From: an uncultured Chitinophagaceae bacterium
Lineage (GTDB): Bacteria > Bacteroidota > Bacteroidia > Chitinophagales > Chitinophagaceae
DNA: 64,000 bases
Direction of reading: 5' to 3'
NCBI GenBank assembly: GCA_903830285.1
Contig: CAIKTE010000219.1
Location: forward strand, 1 to 64,000
Below are positions 8,808 to 18,185 of the stretch, in pieces. Every line of letters starts with the position of its first letter. The first letter of the stretch is position 1. The notes beneath the pieces were generated by a model, which did not search any database, was not told where the DNA came from, and saw only the letters and a program-made list of their open reading frames with translations. Both the position numbers and the translations under genes were made by a program.

Positions 8808-11216
8808 ATGCAGAGAATCCTAAAATCATTTATAGCGTTTGTACTATTTATCTGTTTCTATTTTCCATTGACTGCCCAGAAATTAGATTCTGTTCTCGGT
8901 ATTTATGCAGATCGATTTCAGCAGGAAAAAATGCATATCCATTTTGATAAATCAATTTATAATAAAGGCGAGACCATTTGGATGAAAGTGTATCTGATGG
9001 CTGGTACAGATTTTTCTCCTTACAGCAAGAATGTATATATTGACTGGTTTGGGGCTGATGGGAAACTGATCAAACATACTATGGCCCCATTGTTTGAATC
9101 AACTGCCGTTTTTGAGTTTACGATCCCCGATTCCTATACGGCTACCTCTTTGCACGCTGTAGCTTATACCAGGTGGATGCTAAATTTTGACAGTGCTTTC
9201 CTTTTCAATAAAGAAATTCCGGTTACACAATTGAAAGCAACAAATACTGCAAAACCAGCTTCCATCAGGAGTATTCACTTTTTTCCTGAAGGCGGAGACC
9301 TCGTAAGCGGTTTACAAAACCGGGTTGCATTTAAAGCCAATGATCAATTCGGGAAACCCATACAGGTCATTGGTGCGGTTAAAACGAGTACAGGCGCCTT
9401 TGTTGATTCATTTATTGCAGAGCATGATGGTATGGGTACATTTTCAATCACTCCTAAAAAAAGTGAAACCTATCTCTGTTATTGGATGGATGAAACCGGA
9501 GAAAATCATACAACAACACTGCCAGCTTCTGTTGAGACCGGTGTGAATTTTGATTTGCAACCCTTACCCGGAAAAACAATTATAGCAGTAAAAAGAGCAG
9601 TAACTGTTCCGGAAAATATAAAAACATTAAATCTTGTTGCAACGATGAATCAGCAATTGTTTTATCGTTCCAAAATTAATTTTATAAGCAAAACTTCTGT
9701 CTTAGCACAAATTCCAACGGGAGATCTTCCTTCCGGAGTTATTATAATTACTTTATTTGATCTCAACTGGGTCCCACTTGCAGAAAGAGCTGTTTTCGTA
9801 AACAACTACCAACATCAATTCAATCCCAGAGTTTCATTTCCGGTAACATCATTAAACAAAAGAGCGAAAAATGTGATCGAGATAGATGTGCCTGATACAG
9901 TAGCAGCCAATCTATCCATTGCGGTAACAGATGCGTCGATCATCAGCGACAGCAGTACAAATATCATTTCACAATTTTTATTAAGTAGTGATATTAAAGG
10001 TGTGATCAATAATCCGGCTTATTACTTTTCAAGTAAATCAGATTCGGTTGCTCGTCATTTAGACCTCGTGATGCTTACACATGGCTGGAGAAGATTTAAA
10101 TGGAATGAAATCTCTTCCGGAAAATTGCCACAGCTTACCTATCAACCCGAAACCGAATATGTGATGATCAAAGGGAAGGTCTTTGGTAATGCTTTTGATA
10201 AATTACCGACAAAACCATCAATCAATATTTTCATGACAGGAAAAGACAGTACCAGAAAATTATTGTCCTTACCTATAGAACGAGATGCTTCTTTTGTACA
10301 TAACAATGGTATATTCTTTGATACACTGCAAGTGAGGTATATGTTTAACGGCGACAGAAAATTAACCGACCTTTCTGAAATACGTTTTCAAAATGGCCTG
10401 TTGCAGGAATCGCCTATCAGTTCTAACTTTTTACAACAATCTGTTTTATGGAATACTTTTTCGGATAGCAGTGGCCAAAAGAAAATAAGAATGATGTTGG
10501 AAGAGCAGGAGCGTTTGGCAAAAATAAGGGCTTCGGTTACTTTAAAAGATGTAGTAGTAAGAGCTAAAGGGAAAAGTCCTCTTCAATTAATGGATGAAAA
10601 ATATACTAGTGGTCTGTTTGCCGGAGGTGACGGACAACAATTCGATATTGCGAATGACCTGATTGCTCAAAGCGCGATCAGTGTTTTTCAGTATTTACAG
10701 GGGCGGGTAGCGGGGTTAACAGTAAATCTCAATACTTCACAGCCGAGTTTGACCTGGCGTAATAGCAGAACAGATTTATTCTTAAATGAATCACCCGTTG
10801 AAGCAGACATGCTCAACAATATACCAATGACGGATGTTGCATACATTAAAGTAATGCGTCCTCCATTCTTTGGAGCAATGGGTGGTGGGGCAGGTGGTGC
10901 TGTTGCGGTGTATACACGCAATGGCTCTGAAAAAAGACCTTCCTCAAATAGTGGCACGAGTATGCCAAAATCTTTTGTGGCGGGCTACACAACTTATAAG
11001 GAATTTTATTCTCCTGATTATACGGTACCTCAGCCATTCAATGATCCCGACATGAGAACCACAATATATTGGAATCCATATGTGTTCACTGATCCGAAAA
11101 ATCATAAAGTGAGACTCAGTTTTTTCAATAACGACAGCAGTAAAAAATTGCGTGTAATCATAGAAGGAGTAAATGCAGACGGAAAATTTGCAAGGATTGA
11201 AAAACTGATCGAATAA
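8808..11216 (+). CDS. Secreted MG2-like / TonB-plug-like protein, paralogue 1
   Basis: An 802-residue exported protein with a signal peptide (MQRILKSFIA to about LTAQ). Residues about 40-130 (HIHFDKSIYNKGETIWMKVY) resemble the MG2 domain of alpha-2-macroglobulins. The middle holds a conserved LTHGWRRFKW motif near 422. The C-terminal third (FQYLQGRVAGL, then AYIKVMRPPFFGAMGGGAGG and VYTRNG) resembles the plug domain of TonB-dependent receptors, but no beta-barrel follows. The end (WNPYVF, FFNNDSSKKLRV) is conserved with the next gene. The ATG was preferred to an upstream TTG because it starts a clean signal peptide. The function is unknown; a surface or periplasmic role related to nutrient uptake is a guess. 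Confidence 0.75.
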   Translation: MQRILKSFIAFVLFICFYFPLTAQKLDSVLGIYADRFQQEKMHIHFDKSIYNKGETIWMKVYLMAGTDFSPYSKNVYIDWFGADGKLIKHTMAPLFESTAVFEFTIPDSYTATSLHAVAYTRWMLNFDSAFLFNKEIPVTQLKATNTAKPASIRSIHFFPEGGDLVSGLQNRVAFKANDQFGKPIQVIGAVKTSTGAFVDSFIAEHDGMGTFSITPKKSETYLCYWMDETGENHTTTLPASVETGVNFDLQPLPGKTIIAVKRAVTVPENIKTLNLVATMNQQLFYRSKINFISKTSVLAQIPTGDLPSGVIIITLFDLNWVPLAERAVFVNNYQHQFNPRVSFPVTSLNKRAKNVIEIDVPDTVAANLSIAVTDASIISDSSTNIISQFLLSSDIKGVINNPAYYFSSKSDSVARHLDLVMLTHGWRRFKWNEISSGKLPQLTYQPETEYVMIKGKVFGNAFDKLPTKPSINIFMTGKDSTRKLLSLPIERDASFVHNNGIFFDTLQVRYMFNGDRKLTDLSEIRFQNGLLQESPISSNFLQQSVLWNTFSDSSGQKKIRMMLEEQERLAKIRASVTLKDVVVRAKGKSPLQLMDEKYTSGLFAGGDGQQFDIANDLIAQSAISVFQYLQGRVAGLTVNLNTSQPSLTWRNSRTDLFLNESPVEADMLNNIPMTDVAYIKVMRPPFFGAMGGGAGGAVAVYTRNGSEKRPSSNSGTSMPKSFVAGYTTYKEFYSPDYTVPQPFNDPDMRTTIYWNPYVFTDPKNHKVRLSFFNNDSSKKLRVIIEGVNADGKFARIEKLIE

Positions 11217-11354
11217 ACATTTATTATTTTGTTGATCCTTTATTAATGATTTAAATAATAACGTTTTAAAACAATATTGAAGTTTGATACTATTTCCAAT
11301 TTAAATCCTTCTTATGGTATTATTTTAATTTGAATTCGCATTAATATATTCCAG

Positions 11355-13796
11355 ATGAAAAATCTTTATTTAACGGTTTGCAGCATTTTTATTTTAATCA
11401 TTACATCGAATTGTCTTTTTGCTCAGGATGTCGACTCTGTTATAAATATTTATGGCGATCAGTTCCAGCAAGAGAAAATTCATATTCATTTCGATAAGTT
11501 CGTTTATAATAAAGGGGAGACCATTTGGTTCAAAGCCTATCTGATGGCAGGATTTGAAGCTTCCAATCTTAGTAAAAATTTTTATGCAGACTGGTATGAT
11601 GCAAAAGGGAATTTAATTGCGCATACATTATTTCCAGTTTCTGGTTCATCGGCAAAGGGACAATTCGTCCTTCCTGAAAATTATACATTCTCCTCCCTGC
11701 ATCTTCGGGCCTATACAAAATGGATGTTGAATTTCGATTCGTCTTTTTTATTCGAAAAAGATTTTATGATTAATCAGCCTCCCGAAAAAAATACAAATTC
11801 TATTTCCCCTATAACAGAAGTTCATTTATTTCCCGAAAGTGGTGATCTTGTAAACGGAGTGAATTCGAAGATCGCATTTCTTGCCAGCAATCAAAACGGT
11901 GATCCTGTTACTATTCGGGGTGCCATAAAAACCAGCAGCAATGAATTCATCGATTCATTTTTTACAGAACATGATGGTATGGGAAGTTTTGTTATTGATA
12001 AGATAAATGCAGACGAAACTTATTTCATTTTCTGGACGGATCAATACGGAAATCCGGGATATAAAGCTTTGCCTGATATTAAAAAAAGCGGCGCTGTTAT
12101 TCAAGTTCAGGCATTAAATAAAAAGATATTGATTGGCATTCAAAGATCCGATATCAAAACAGACAATTTAAAAACTTTGTATTTGCTGGCTCACATGAAT
12201 CAACAGGTTTTGTCTAAATCAAAAATAAATTTAGAGAACGGGTCTTTTGCATTGACCGAAATAAACACTGCCGAATACCCAACCGGTGTTTTACAATTAA
12301 CATTATTCAATGCATCATGGCAGCCTGTTGCAGAAAGAATAGTATTTGTAAATAATCACCAGTATCAATTCAGTCCGGAGATCAATACGATCATAAAAGG
12401 TGAAAATAAAAGAGACAAAAACATAATAGAGATAAATGTTACAGATTCTGTTATTTCAAACATGTCAGTATCTGTAACTGACGCAGGGTTATTACGGGAA
12501 AAGAATTCTATTATATCGCAACTTTTATTATGCAGCGATATAAAAGGTAAGATCACGAACCCATCTTACTATTTTGAAAATACAGAAGACAGTACCAAGC
12601 ATTTTTTGGACCTGTTAATGCTAACGCATGGCTGGAGAAGATTTAAATGGGATGATATGGTTGATGTAAAATTCCCTGTCATCAATTATCCCAGAGACAG
12701 CGACTATATTGAAATAGGAGGAACTGCAAAAGGCAGAGCATTCAGAAATCTTGAAGAAAAAGATTTTGTTACTCTGATATTGGTGGCAAGAGATTCAAGC
12801 AGGCAGATCATTCCTGTTTCGATCGAACAGAATGGCATTTTTTCAAAAAGTGGGTTTGTATTTTTTGATACTATAAATGTGTATTACAGTTTCAAACAAA
12901 AAAATCTAGCAGATAAGACAAGCATTGATTTCAGAACCAATCTATTTTCAACACCTAATTCTTATATAAAAGCGATCGATAGAGAATCTTTGTTGCAATT
13001 TGATTCTGCTCAATATGTACGTGAGCAATTTTTTATTGAAGAAGAAAAACGACTCGAAAAAATAAGAAGTACCACAACACTAAAAGATGTAACCGTTATT
13101 TCGAGAATGAAGCCAAAAACCAAACTGGATATCGTTGACGAAAAATATACCACTGGTGCATTTGCGTTTGAATCGAAATTCAGGGCTGATATTGTTAATG
13201 ACCCCGTAGCAAATACTTATTATGATATTTTCAGGTATTTGCAAAGCCGTGTACCCGGAGTTGAGATAACTGTGCCTCAACAAATTTCTGCAAGTTCTCC
13301 GCCTTATAATATTACGATACGAGGAGATGTACCTGCTTTGTATTTGAATGAATCTTATCTTAATCCCTTTCCGGATGCTTCTGATCCTATTAATGTACTT
13401 GCACGCATACCTATGTCTGAAATAGCTTATATTAAAGTGTTTAACTCACCATTTATTTTAGCACCTGGAGGTGGTCCTGGGGGCGCAATTGTAGTTTATA
13501 CCAAAAAAGGAGATGAAAAAAAAGAATCCTTCAGTACTATTGATGAGAAAAAATTATTAATTGGATATACAAAATACCGTGAATTCTTTTCACCCAATTA
13601 TAGTGACTCCGTAAAAAGCTTTGCCCCTGATGCAAGAACAACATTATACTGGAATCCTTATGTTTTAACCAATACAAAAAATCATAAAGTGCAATTAGAA
13701 TTTTATAATAACGATATTAGTAAAAGGCTAAGAGTTGTGTTGGAAGGAATCAATGCAGAAGGAAAATTGGCTCATATTGAAAAGGTGATTGAGTGA
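11355..13796 (+). CDS. Secreted MG2-like / TonB-plug-like protein, paralogue 2
   Basis: An 813-residue paralogue of the preceding gene, collinear over its whole length: signal peptide (1-24), the motif HIHFDKFVYNKGETIWFKAY, LTHGWRRFKW at about 422, a plug-like region (FRYLQSRVPGVEI, RGDVPALYLNE, APGGGPGGAIVVYTKKG) and the same C-terminal segment. Like paralogue 1 it has no visible transmembrane beta-barrel, so it should not be a TonB receptor itself. A 138-base gap separates the two, and a bidirectional terminator closes the pair. Products are probably periplasmic or surface-exposed. Divergence between the copies suggests an old duplication with separate ligands or partners. Confidence 0.75.
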   Translation: MKNLYLTVCSIFILIITSNCLFAQDVDSVINIYGDQFQQEKIHIHFDKFVYNKGETIWFKAYLMAGFEASNLSKNFYADWYDAKGNLIAHTLFPVSGSSAKGQFVLPENYTFSSLHLRAYTKWMLNFDSSFLFEKDFMINQPPEKNTNSISPITEVHLFPESGDLVNGVNSKIAFLASNQNGDPVTIRGAIKTSSNEFIDSFFTEHDGMGSFVIDKINADETYFIFWTDQYGNPGYKALPDIKKSGAVIQVQALNKKILIGIQRSDIKTDNLKTLYLLAHMNQQVLSKSKINLENGSFALTEINTAEYPTGVLQLTLFNASWQPVAERIVFVNNHQYQFSPEINTIIKGENKRDKNIIEINVTDSVISNMSVSVTDAGLLREKNSIISQLLLCSDIKGKITNPSYYFENTEDSTKHFLDLLMLTHGWRRFKWDDMVDVKFPVINYPRDSDYIEIGGTAKGRAFRNLEEKDFVTLILVARDSSRQIIPVSIEQNGIFSKSGFVFFDTINVYYSFKQKNLADKTSIDFRTNLFSTPNSYIKAIDRESLLQFDSAQYVREQFFIEEEKRLEKIRSTTTLKDVTVISRMKPKTKLDIVDEKYTTGAFAFESKFRADIVNDPVANTYYDIFRYLQSRVPGVEITVPQQISASSPPYNITIRGDVPALYLNESYLNPFPDASDPINVLARIPMSEIAYIKVFNSPFILAPGGGPGGAIVVYTKKGDEKKESFSTIDEKKLLIGYTKYREFFSPNYSDSVKSFAPDARTTLYWNPYVLTNTKNHKVQLEFYNNDISKRLRVVLEGINAEGKLAHIEKVIE

Positions 13797-13830
13797 ATTG
13801 AAATAGTATTCCAACTGTTGGCTACATAAA

Positions 13831-13858
13831 AAAAACCGAAGCAGTTACTTCGGTTTTT
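13831..13858. terminator. Bidirectional intrinsic terminator between convergent genes
   Basis: An 11-bp stem with a six-base loop (core ACCGAAG / CTTCGGT) has an A run on one side and a T run on the other. It sits between the convergent MG2/plug gene and the KdnB-like gene and can end both transcripts. Confidence 0.85.
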
Positions 13859-13865
13859 ATTTTTA

Positions 13866-14942
13866 TTATAATTTTTCGTACAAGGCTCTTAATTTTTCTC
13901 TTGTAATAATTTTTTCCCAGTCCGGCCCCAATGCATTCTCCCATAACGGTTTCATACCTAGCGAAACATTGATCATGGTATCAAATTGTTCATCAGTCAA
14001 TCCCTTGCAAATTCCAACAGGTATTTCAATTTTATTTTTTTCTACCATGCGCTTAAATTCGTCCACGCCTTCGGGATAATATTCATGCAAATGATTCATC
14101 ACAATGCAATTGCCGATGCCATGTTTGGTTCCAAGTAAATAACCCAATCCATAACTTACCGCATGTGCAATACCAACTTGGGAATATGCAATGCTCATTC
14201 CGCCTGCATAAGAAGCCATCATTAATTTATTATCACAATCTTCATCCCAAACATCTTTCTCTAAAAAAATATGCTGACAAATCTGCAATGCTTTCTCGCC
14301 ATAGCTTTTACTGAACTCATTCAAAAAAGTTCCCTGCAAACTTTCAATGCAATGAATATAACAATCCATTCCTGTATAAAAGCGCTGATTAACAGGAGCA
14401 TTTTTTGTTAATTCGGGATCCAAAACAATTTGATCGAATGGAGTAAAATCAGAATTCATTCCCAGCTTTCTTGTCGGACCTGTTAAAACAGTCGTTCTCG
14501 AAACTTCAGCACCGGTTCCGCTTAATGTTGGGATACCAGCTTTATACACACCCGGGTTTTTCACAAGATCCCATCCTTGATAATCTGCGGACGAGCCCGG
14601 ATTGTTCATCATTAAAGAAACTGCTTTTGCAAGATCCATTGCAGACCCACCACCAATACCAATAACACCGCTGATCGTGCCGAATTCATCTTTCAGTTGT
14701 TGTGCCAATGCATCTACTTGTTTTGTTTTTGGCTCAAATGTTACATCAGCAAAAATGATCTTATCTTTTCCGTGAAGGGGTACCCTGTTCAATAAAGGTT
14801 TGCCTTCAAAAAAATGATCTATCAAAAAGATCATCGGCGCTTCGCTCTTACGATGCGGGTGTAAAATTTCCTCGAGCTGATTAAAACTTCCTCTGCCGTA
14901 CACCACATAATCAACCATCTTAAAATTTCTGAACTGTGCCAT
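13866..14942 (-). CDS. kdnB: Iron-containing alcohol dehydrogenase family protein, KdnB-like KDO 8-oxidase
   Basis: A 358-residue group III (iron-dependent) alcohol dehydrogenase-type enzyme. The nucleotide loop GIGGGSAMD is at 95-103, and the metal ligands are recognisable as D193 and H197 (DCYIH), H260 and H274. Size and overall sequence fit KdnB, which oxidises C8 of KDO as the first step towards 8-amino-KDO in lipopolysaccharide of Shewanella. Linkage to kdsB two genes upstream supports a KDO role. The aminotransferase KdnA, needed for the second step, is not in the window; a GH32 gene lies in between. A generic alcohol dehydrogenase remains possible. An exact -7 box lies 50 bases upstream of the start. 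Confidence 0.68.
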   Translation of the reverse strand: MAQFRNFKMVDYVVYGRGSFNQLEEILHPHRKSEAPMIFLIDHFFEGKPLLNRVPLHGKDKIIFADVTFEPKTKQVDALAQQLKDEFGTISGVIGIGGGSAMDLAKAVSLMMNNPGSSADYQGWDLVKNPGVYKAGIPTLSGTGAEVSRTTVLTGPTRKLGMNSDFTPFDQIVLDPELTKNAPVNQRFYTGMDCYIHCIESLQGTFLNEFSKSYGEKALQICQHIFLEKDVWDEDCDNKLMMASYAGGMSIAYSQVGIAHAVSYGLGYLLGTKHGIGNCIVMNHLHEYYPEGVDEFKRMVEKNKIEIPVGICKGLTDEQFDTMINVSLGMKPLWENALGPDWEKIITREKLRALYEKL

Positions 14943-14992
14943 AGCTAAATTTTTATTACGCTTATTATTTCGAATACCATTTATTAAGAATG

Positions 14993-15000
14993 CAAAGATA
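14993..15000 (-). promoter_or_regulatory. -7 box for the KdnB-like gene
   Basis: Read on the minus strand this is TATCTTTG, an exact TAnnTTTG match, placed in the short gap between the GH32 gene and the KdnB-like gene. It suggests the latter has its own transcript. Confidence 0.5.
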
Positions 15001-15021
15001 CATAAAAGCGAAGTTTATCTT

Positions 15022-16485
15022 TTACCAGATAGTTTTCAATTTCCAAAAATTCAGATAGTCAAATATTGCTTGTCCTTCAATGCTGAACAATTGAATATTG
15101 TTTTCATTTTCTTCAGGAAAAATTTGTGTAGTGAAAACTGCTTCGCCATCGTTCACATAAATTTCAGCAATACATTTATCAAAATAAATATGCCATTTCA
15201 GTTTGCCATTTTTCAATTGAACAGGGGCAACAGCTCTATTAATGGAAGCAAAAATTTTACTGAAAGATGTATTTGTTTGCGAACGGTCAATGGCCATTTG
15301 TTGATGTTGCGCATTGTAACTTATTTTTAAAAAATGATTATTGCCAACTGCTAACTTAATTCCGCTTTCTCCGGTTAAAGGAGGTTGAAACATTAATTCC
15401 ATTTCAAAAACTTGTCCGGCAAAACCAAGCGTTTCTTCTTTGGTTATTGTTTTATTTACAAAAACAACAGACTCTTTTCGCAAAGTTTGAAATGAAGGGA
15501 TAACCTGTTGTATTAATATCCATTCATTATTTATTTTTTTGAGTGATAATTTCCTGGGCAATGACATTACGCTTTTCCAGGGTGATGTAGGGATCTCATT
15601 TGCATAGTTCCAATTGTTTAACCAACCAATCGAAATCGGTTCTTTATCCGGTGTATTATGATAAGCGATGGCAGCATAATAATCTGTCCCATAATCCTGT
15701 TTGAAAATTTTTGTGGTTGGATTTTCATTGATGAATTTTGTGCCATCAAATTCTCCCACAAAATATTGCATGGTTGAGTTTTGTGAAGTAAACAAGACCC
15801 ATTTCTTTTGACTGGTTCCTTCTATTGATAACTGCATCAGATCTGGACATTCCCATACTGCGCTGGTATCTCCAACAGGACCAAACTTGCTGGCAGATTT
15901 CCATTCCTTTAAATTTTGTGAACGATAAAATTCAATCTGATGTTCGTTGGGATGCGATACACTCATGATCCAGCAATCATTTTTTTCAAACCAAAAAACA
16001 TTGGGGTCGCGAAAGTCTTTTTTATGCAGATTCAAAACAGGATTCTTGTTGTATTTTGTAAATGTTCTTCCAGCATCATTACTGAATGCTAAGTTTTGTG
16101 TTTGCAAGCTATCTGTATGACCTGTGTATATTGCAACCATTGCATCTGCTCCAAAACCTGCAGTGTTTTTTTTATCGATCACAGCAGAACCGGAAAACAT
16201 CATAATGCCGTTCTCTTCTCTCAAAGCCACGGGCAAATGTTGCCAATGTAATAAGTCTTTACTTACCGAATGTGACCAGGACATATGCCCCCATACATTT
16301 CCATAAGGGTTACTTTGATAAAATAAATTGTATTGGCCATTAAAATAAACCAGGCCATTGGGATCATTCATCCAGTTAACGGCCGGTGAAAAATGAAATT
16401 GAGGGCGATATTTTTCTTTGTATAAATTTTGGCAGAAAGTATTTGCAGCAAGCAACATAAAAATTGCAAAAAATATTTTTTTCAT
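15022..16485 (-). CDS. Secreted glycoside hydrolase family 32 (levanase/fructanase-like)
   Basis: A 487-residue exported GH32 enzyme that hydrolyses beta-fructosides such as levan, inulin or sucrose. After a signal peptide (1-19) come the nucleophile Asp41 in WMNDPNG, the transition-state stabiliser Asp160 in RDPNVF and the acid/base Glu212 in ECPD, followed by the C-terminal beta-sandwich. The start at ATG 16485 was chosen over an in-frame TTG six bases upstream because it begins the signal peptide. No SusC/SusD pair or fructokinase is nearby, so this is not a full utilisation locus. Its place between two KDO-related genes is unexplained. Substrate linkage cannot be decided from the sequence. 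Confidence 0.88.
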   Translation of the reverse strand: MKKIFFAIFMLLAANTFCQNLYKEKYRPQFHFSPAVNWMNDPNGLVYFNGQYNLFYQSNPYGNVWGHMSWSHSVSKDLLHWQHLPVALREENGIMMFSGSAVIDKKNTAGFGADAMVAIYTGHTDSLQTQNLAFSNDAGRTFTKYNKNPVLNLHKKDFRDPNVFWFEKNDCWIMSVSHPNEHQIEFYRSQNLKEWKSASKFGPVGDTSAVWECPDLMQLSIEGTSQKKWVLFTSQNSTMQYFVGEFDGTKFINENPTTKIFKQDYGTDYYAAIAYHNTPDKEPISIGWLNNWNYANEIPTSPWKSVMSLPRKLSLKKINNEWILIQQVIPSFQTLRKESVVFVNKTITKEETLGFAGQVFEMELMFQPPLTGESGIKLAVGNNHFLKISYNAQHQQMAIDRSQTNTSFSKIFASINRAVAPVQLKNGKLKWHIYFDKCIAEIYVNDGEAVFTTQIFPEENENNIQLFSIEGQAIFDYLNFWKLKTIW

Positions 16486-16561
16486 GAGCAAGTTTTGAAT
16501 GAAGTATCAATTTAAAATATTCTATTCACTCAGATTCTACACAACCGTTTGTTGTGCTTAA

Positions 16562-17278
16562 CTATAAAAGTTTTGCTGCTTTTCGCAAATCATCCGGTGT
16601 GTCAATTTCAACCCCCATATATTCTGTCACCACCATTTTAAGCGGAATGCCATTTTCCAAATAACGAAGGCATTCGATTTTTTCAGCTGCTTCCAATGGC
16701 GTCATTTCCCAATTGGTAAAATTGATGAGCGCTTCTTTTCGAAATGCATAAACACCAATATGTTCATAATAAACAGCTGCGATATTTTTATCTCTTGGAT
16801 AAGGAATAACTGAACGACTGAAAAAAAGTGAATTCATATTCTTATCAACCGCGACTTTCACATAATTGGGGTCTTCAATTAATTTTTGATCTTTTAGGAT
16901 CTGCATCAACGAAGCTACCTGGACAGACTGATCATCGAATACGTTTAATAATTTTTCTAGTGGTTCTCTTTTTACAAAAGGCTCATCTCCCTGAACATTT
17001 ACGATAATATCAATAAACATATCAGCTGCGGCCTCTGCAATTCTATCACTACCGCTCTCATGTTCATTTTTACTCATCACAGCTTTACCGCCATGTGCTG
17101 TGATCTCATTGAAGATAATCTCGCTATCGGTCACTACAAAAACATCGTCAAATAATTCTGTTGCAGCTGTGTTATCATAAGTATGCCTGATAACGGTTTT
17201 ATTTCCGAGTAACTGCATGAGCTTACCCGGAAATCGAGTTGCGGCATAACGGGCAGGGATCATTGCGACTGTCTTCAT
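16562..17278 (-). CDS. kdsB: 3-deoxy-manno-octulosonate cytidylyltransferase
   Basis: A 238-residue nucleotidyltransferase that activates KDO as CMP-KDO for lipid A-core assembly in the cytoplasm. The N-terminal CTP-binding signature (MIPARYAATRFPGK), the metal-binding NVQGDEP and the EHIGVYAFRKEAL segment are all typical, and the length is normal. Its presence shows the cell makes KDO-containing lipopolysaccharide. A near-consensus -7 box (CATCTTTG on the minus strand, 17295-17302) lies 16 bases upstream. If the KdnB-like enzyme downstream is real, this KdsB might also accept 8-amino-KDO, as in Shewanella; that is inference. Confidence 0.93.
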   Translation of the reverse strand: MKTVAMIPARYAATRFPGKLMQLLGNKTVIRHTYDNTAATELFDDVFVVTDSEIIFNEITAHGGKAVMSKNEHESGSDRIAEAAADMFIDIIVNVQGDEPFVKREPLEKLLNVFDDQSVQVASLMQILKDQKLIEDPNYVKVAVDKNMNSLFFSRSVIPYPRDKNIAAVYYEHIGVYAFRKEALINFTNWEMTPLEAAEKIECLRYLENGIPLKMVVTEYMGVEIDTPDDLRKAAKLL

Positions 17279-17310
17279 TTCAATACTATTTGTGCAAAGA
17301 TGAAGAAATA

Positions 17311-18132
17311 TTAATCATTGTTCTTAAAAGGATGAATCAACAATTCCTTCACATCTTCATCTCTCTCGGGAGGATAATATCTGTCCAGGCCATATTTCAA
17401 TTCTTTCACATCCAGATGAGAAAATGTTCCCAACAATCTGTCCCAAATCGAAAATACCGCGCCATAATTGCTGTCGGTATATGGTTGTTTCCAGTGATGA
17501 TGCACTTTATGCATGTTGGGCGAGATCAGAAAATAGCTCAACAACTTATCCAATGCCAGGGGCAGTCGAATATTTGCATGAGTGAAAGCGGTTGCTATTA
17601 CTACCAAAGTTTGATATATCATTACACTATACATTGGCGCACCGGAAATAAAGATGAGGAGCAAGAAAAATATTCCTCGTAATAAACTATCGCCGGGATG
17701 ATGCCGAAGACCTGTTGTGACATCCACATTTGTGTCGCTATGATGAATGAGATGAAAGCGCCATAGGAATCTGTTTTTATGCATCACCAAATGAACCAAC
17801 CAACTGCTGAAATCGAGTGATAATACGCCGATCAAAATTGTTGCAATAACTCCTGCATTGGTCCAATATACCAAGCCAAATTGCACATTTTTACACCAGT
17901 CACTCAGTTTGATAATGAATATTGCCAGAAATGTATGTATGATCAGGTGAATAACAGTAAAAACTAAATTCACCGCAGCGTGTCTCAGTTTCGTTTTTTT
18001 ATAACGCATTTGAACCAACGGAATAGCTCCCTCCAAAATCCAGAAGAAAATCAATCCCCCTACCAAAAAAGCCATCCGCTCTAATGGCCGATGTTCCAGT
18101 GTTTGAAAATGATTAATGATACGTTCGAACAT
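17311..18132 (-). CDS. Sterol desaturase / fatty acid hydroxylase family membrane protein
   Basis: A 273-residue membrane di-iron enzyme of the fatty acid hydroxylase superfamily. Several helices flank the histidine clusters: HLVMH, then HLIHH, then HKVHHH near the C-terminus, as needed for a non-haem di-iron site. Members hydroxylate or desaturate lipids, sterols or carotenoids using oxygen. The start at ATG 18132 is preferred to an upstream in-frame TTG. It lies 53 bases after the efflux permease gene and 32 before kdsB on the same strand. A lipid-modifying role at the inner membrane is likely, but the substrate is unknown. Confidence 0.83.
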   Translation of the reverse strand: MFERIINHFQTLEHRPLERMAFLVGGLIFFWILEGAIPLVQMRYKKTKLRHAAVNLVFTVIHLIIHTFLAIFIIKLSDWCKNVQFGLVYWTNAGVIATILIGVLSLDFSSWLVHLVMHKNRFLWRFHLIHHSDTNVDVTTGLRHHPGDSLLRGIFFLLLIFISGAPMYSVMIYQTLVVIATAFTHANIRLPLALDKLLSYFLISPNMHKVHHHWKQPYTDSNYGAVFSIWDRLLGTFSHLDVKELKYGLDRYYPPERDEDVKELLIHPFKNND

Positions 18133-18185
18133 AGCAGCAATGTTTGCTCGCAAAATACAAATAAAGATTTTACTAACCTTAACTG

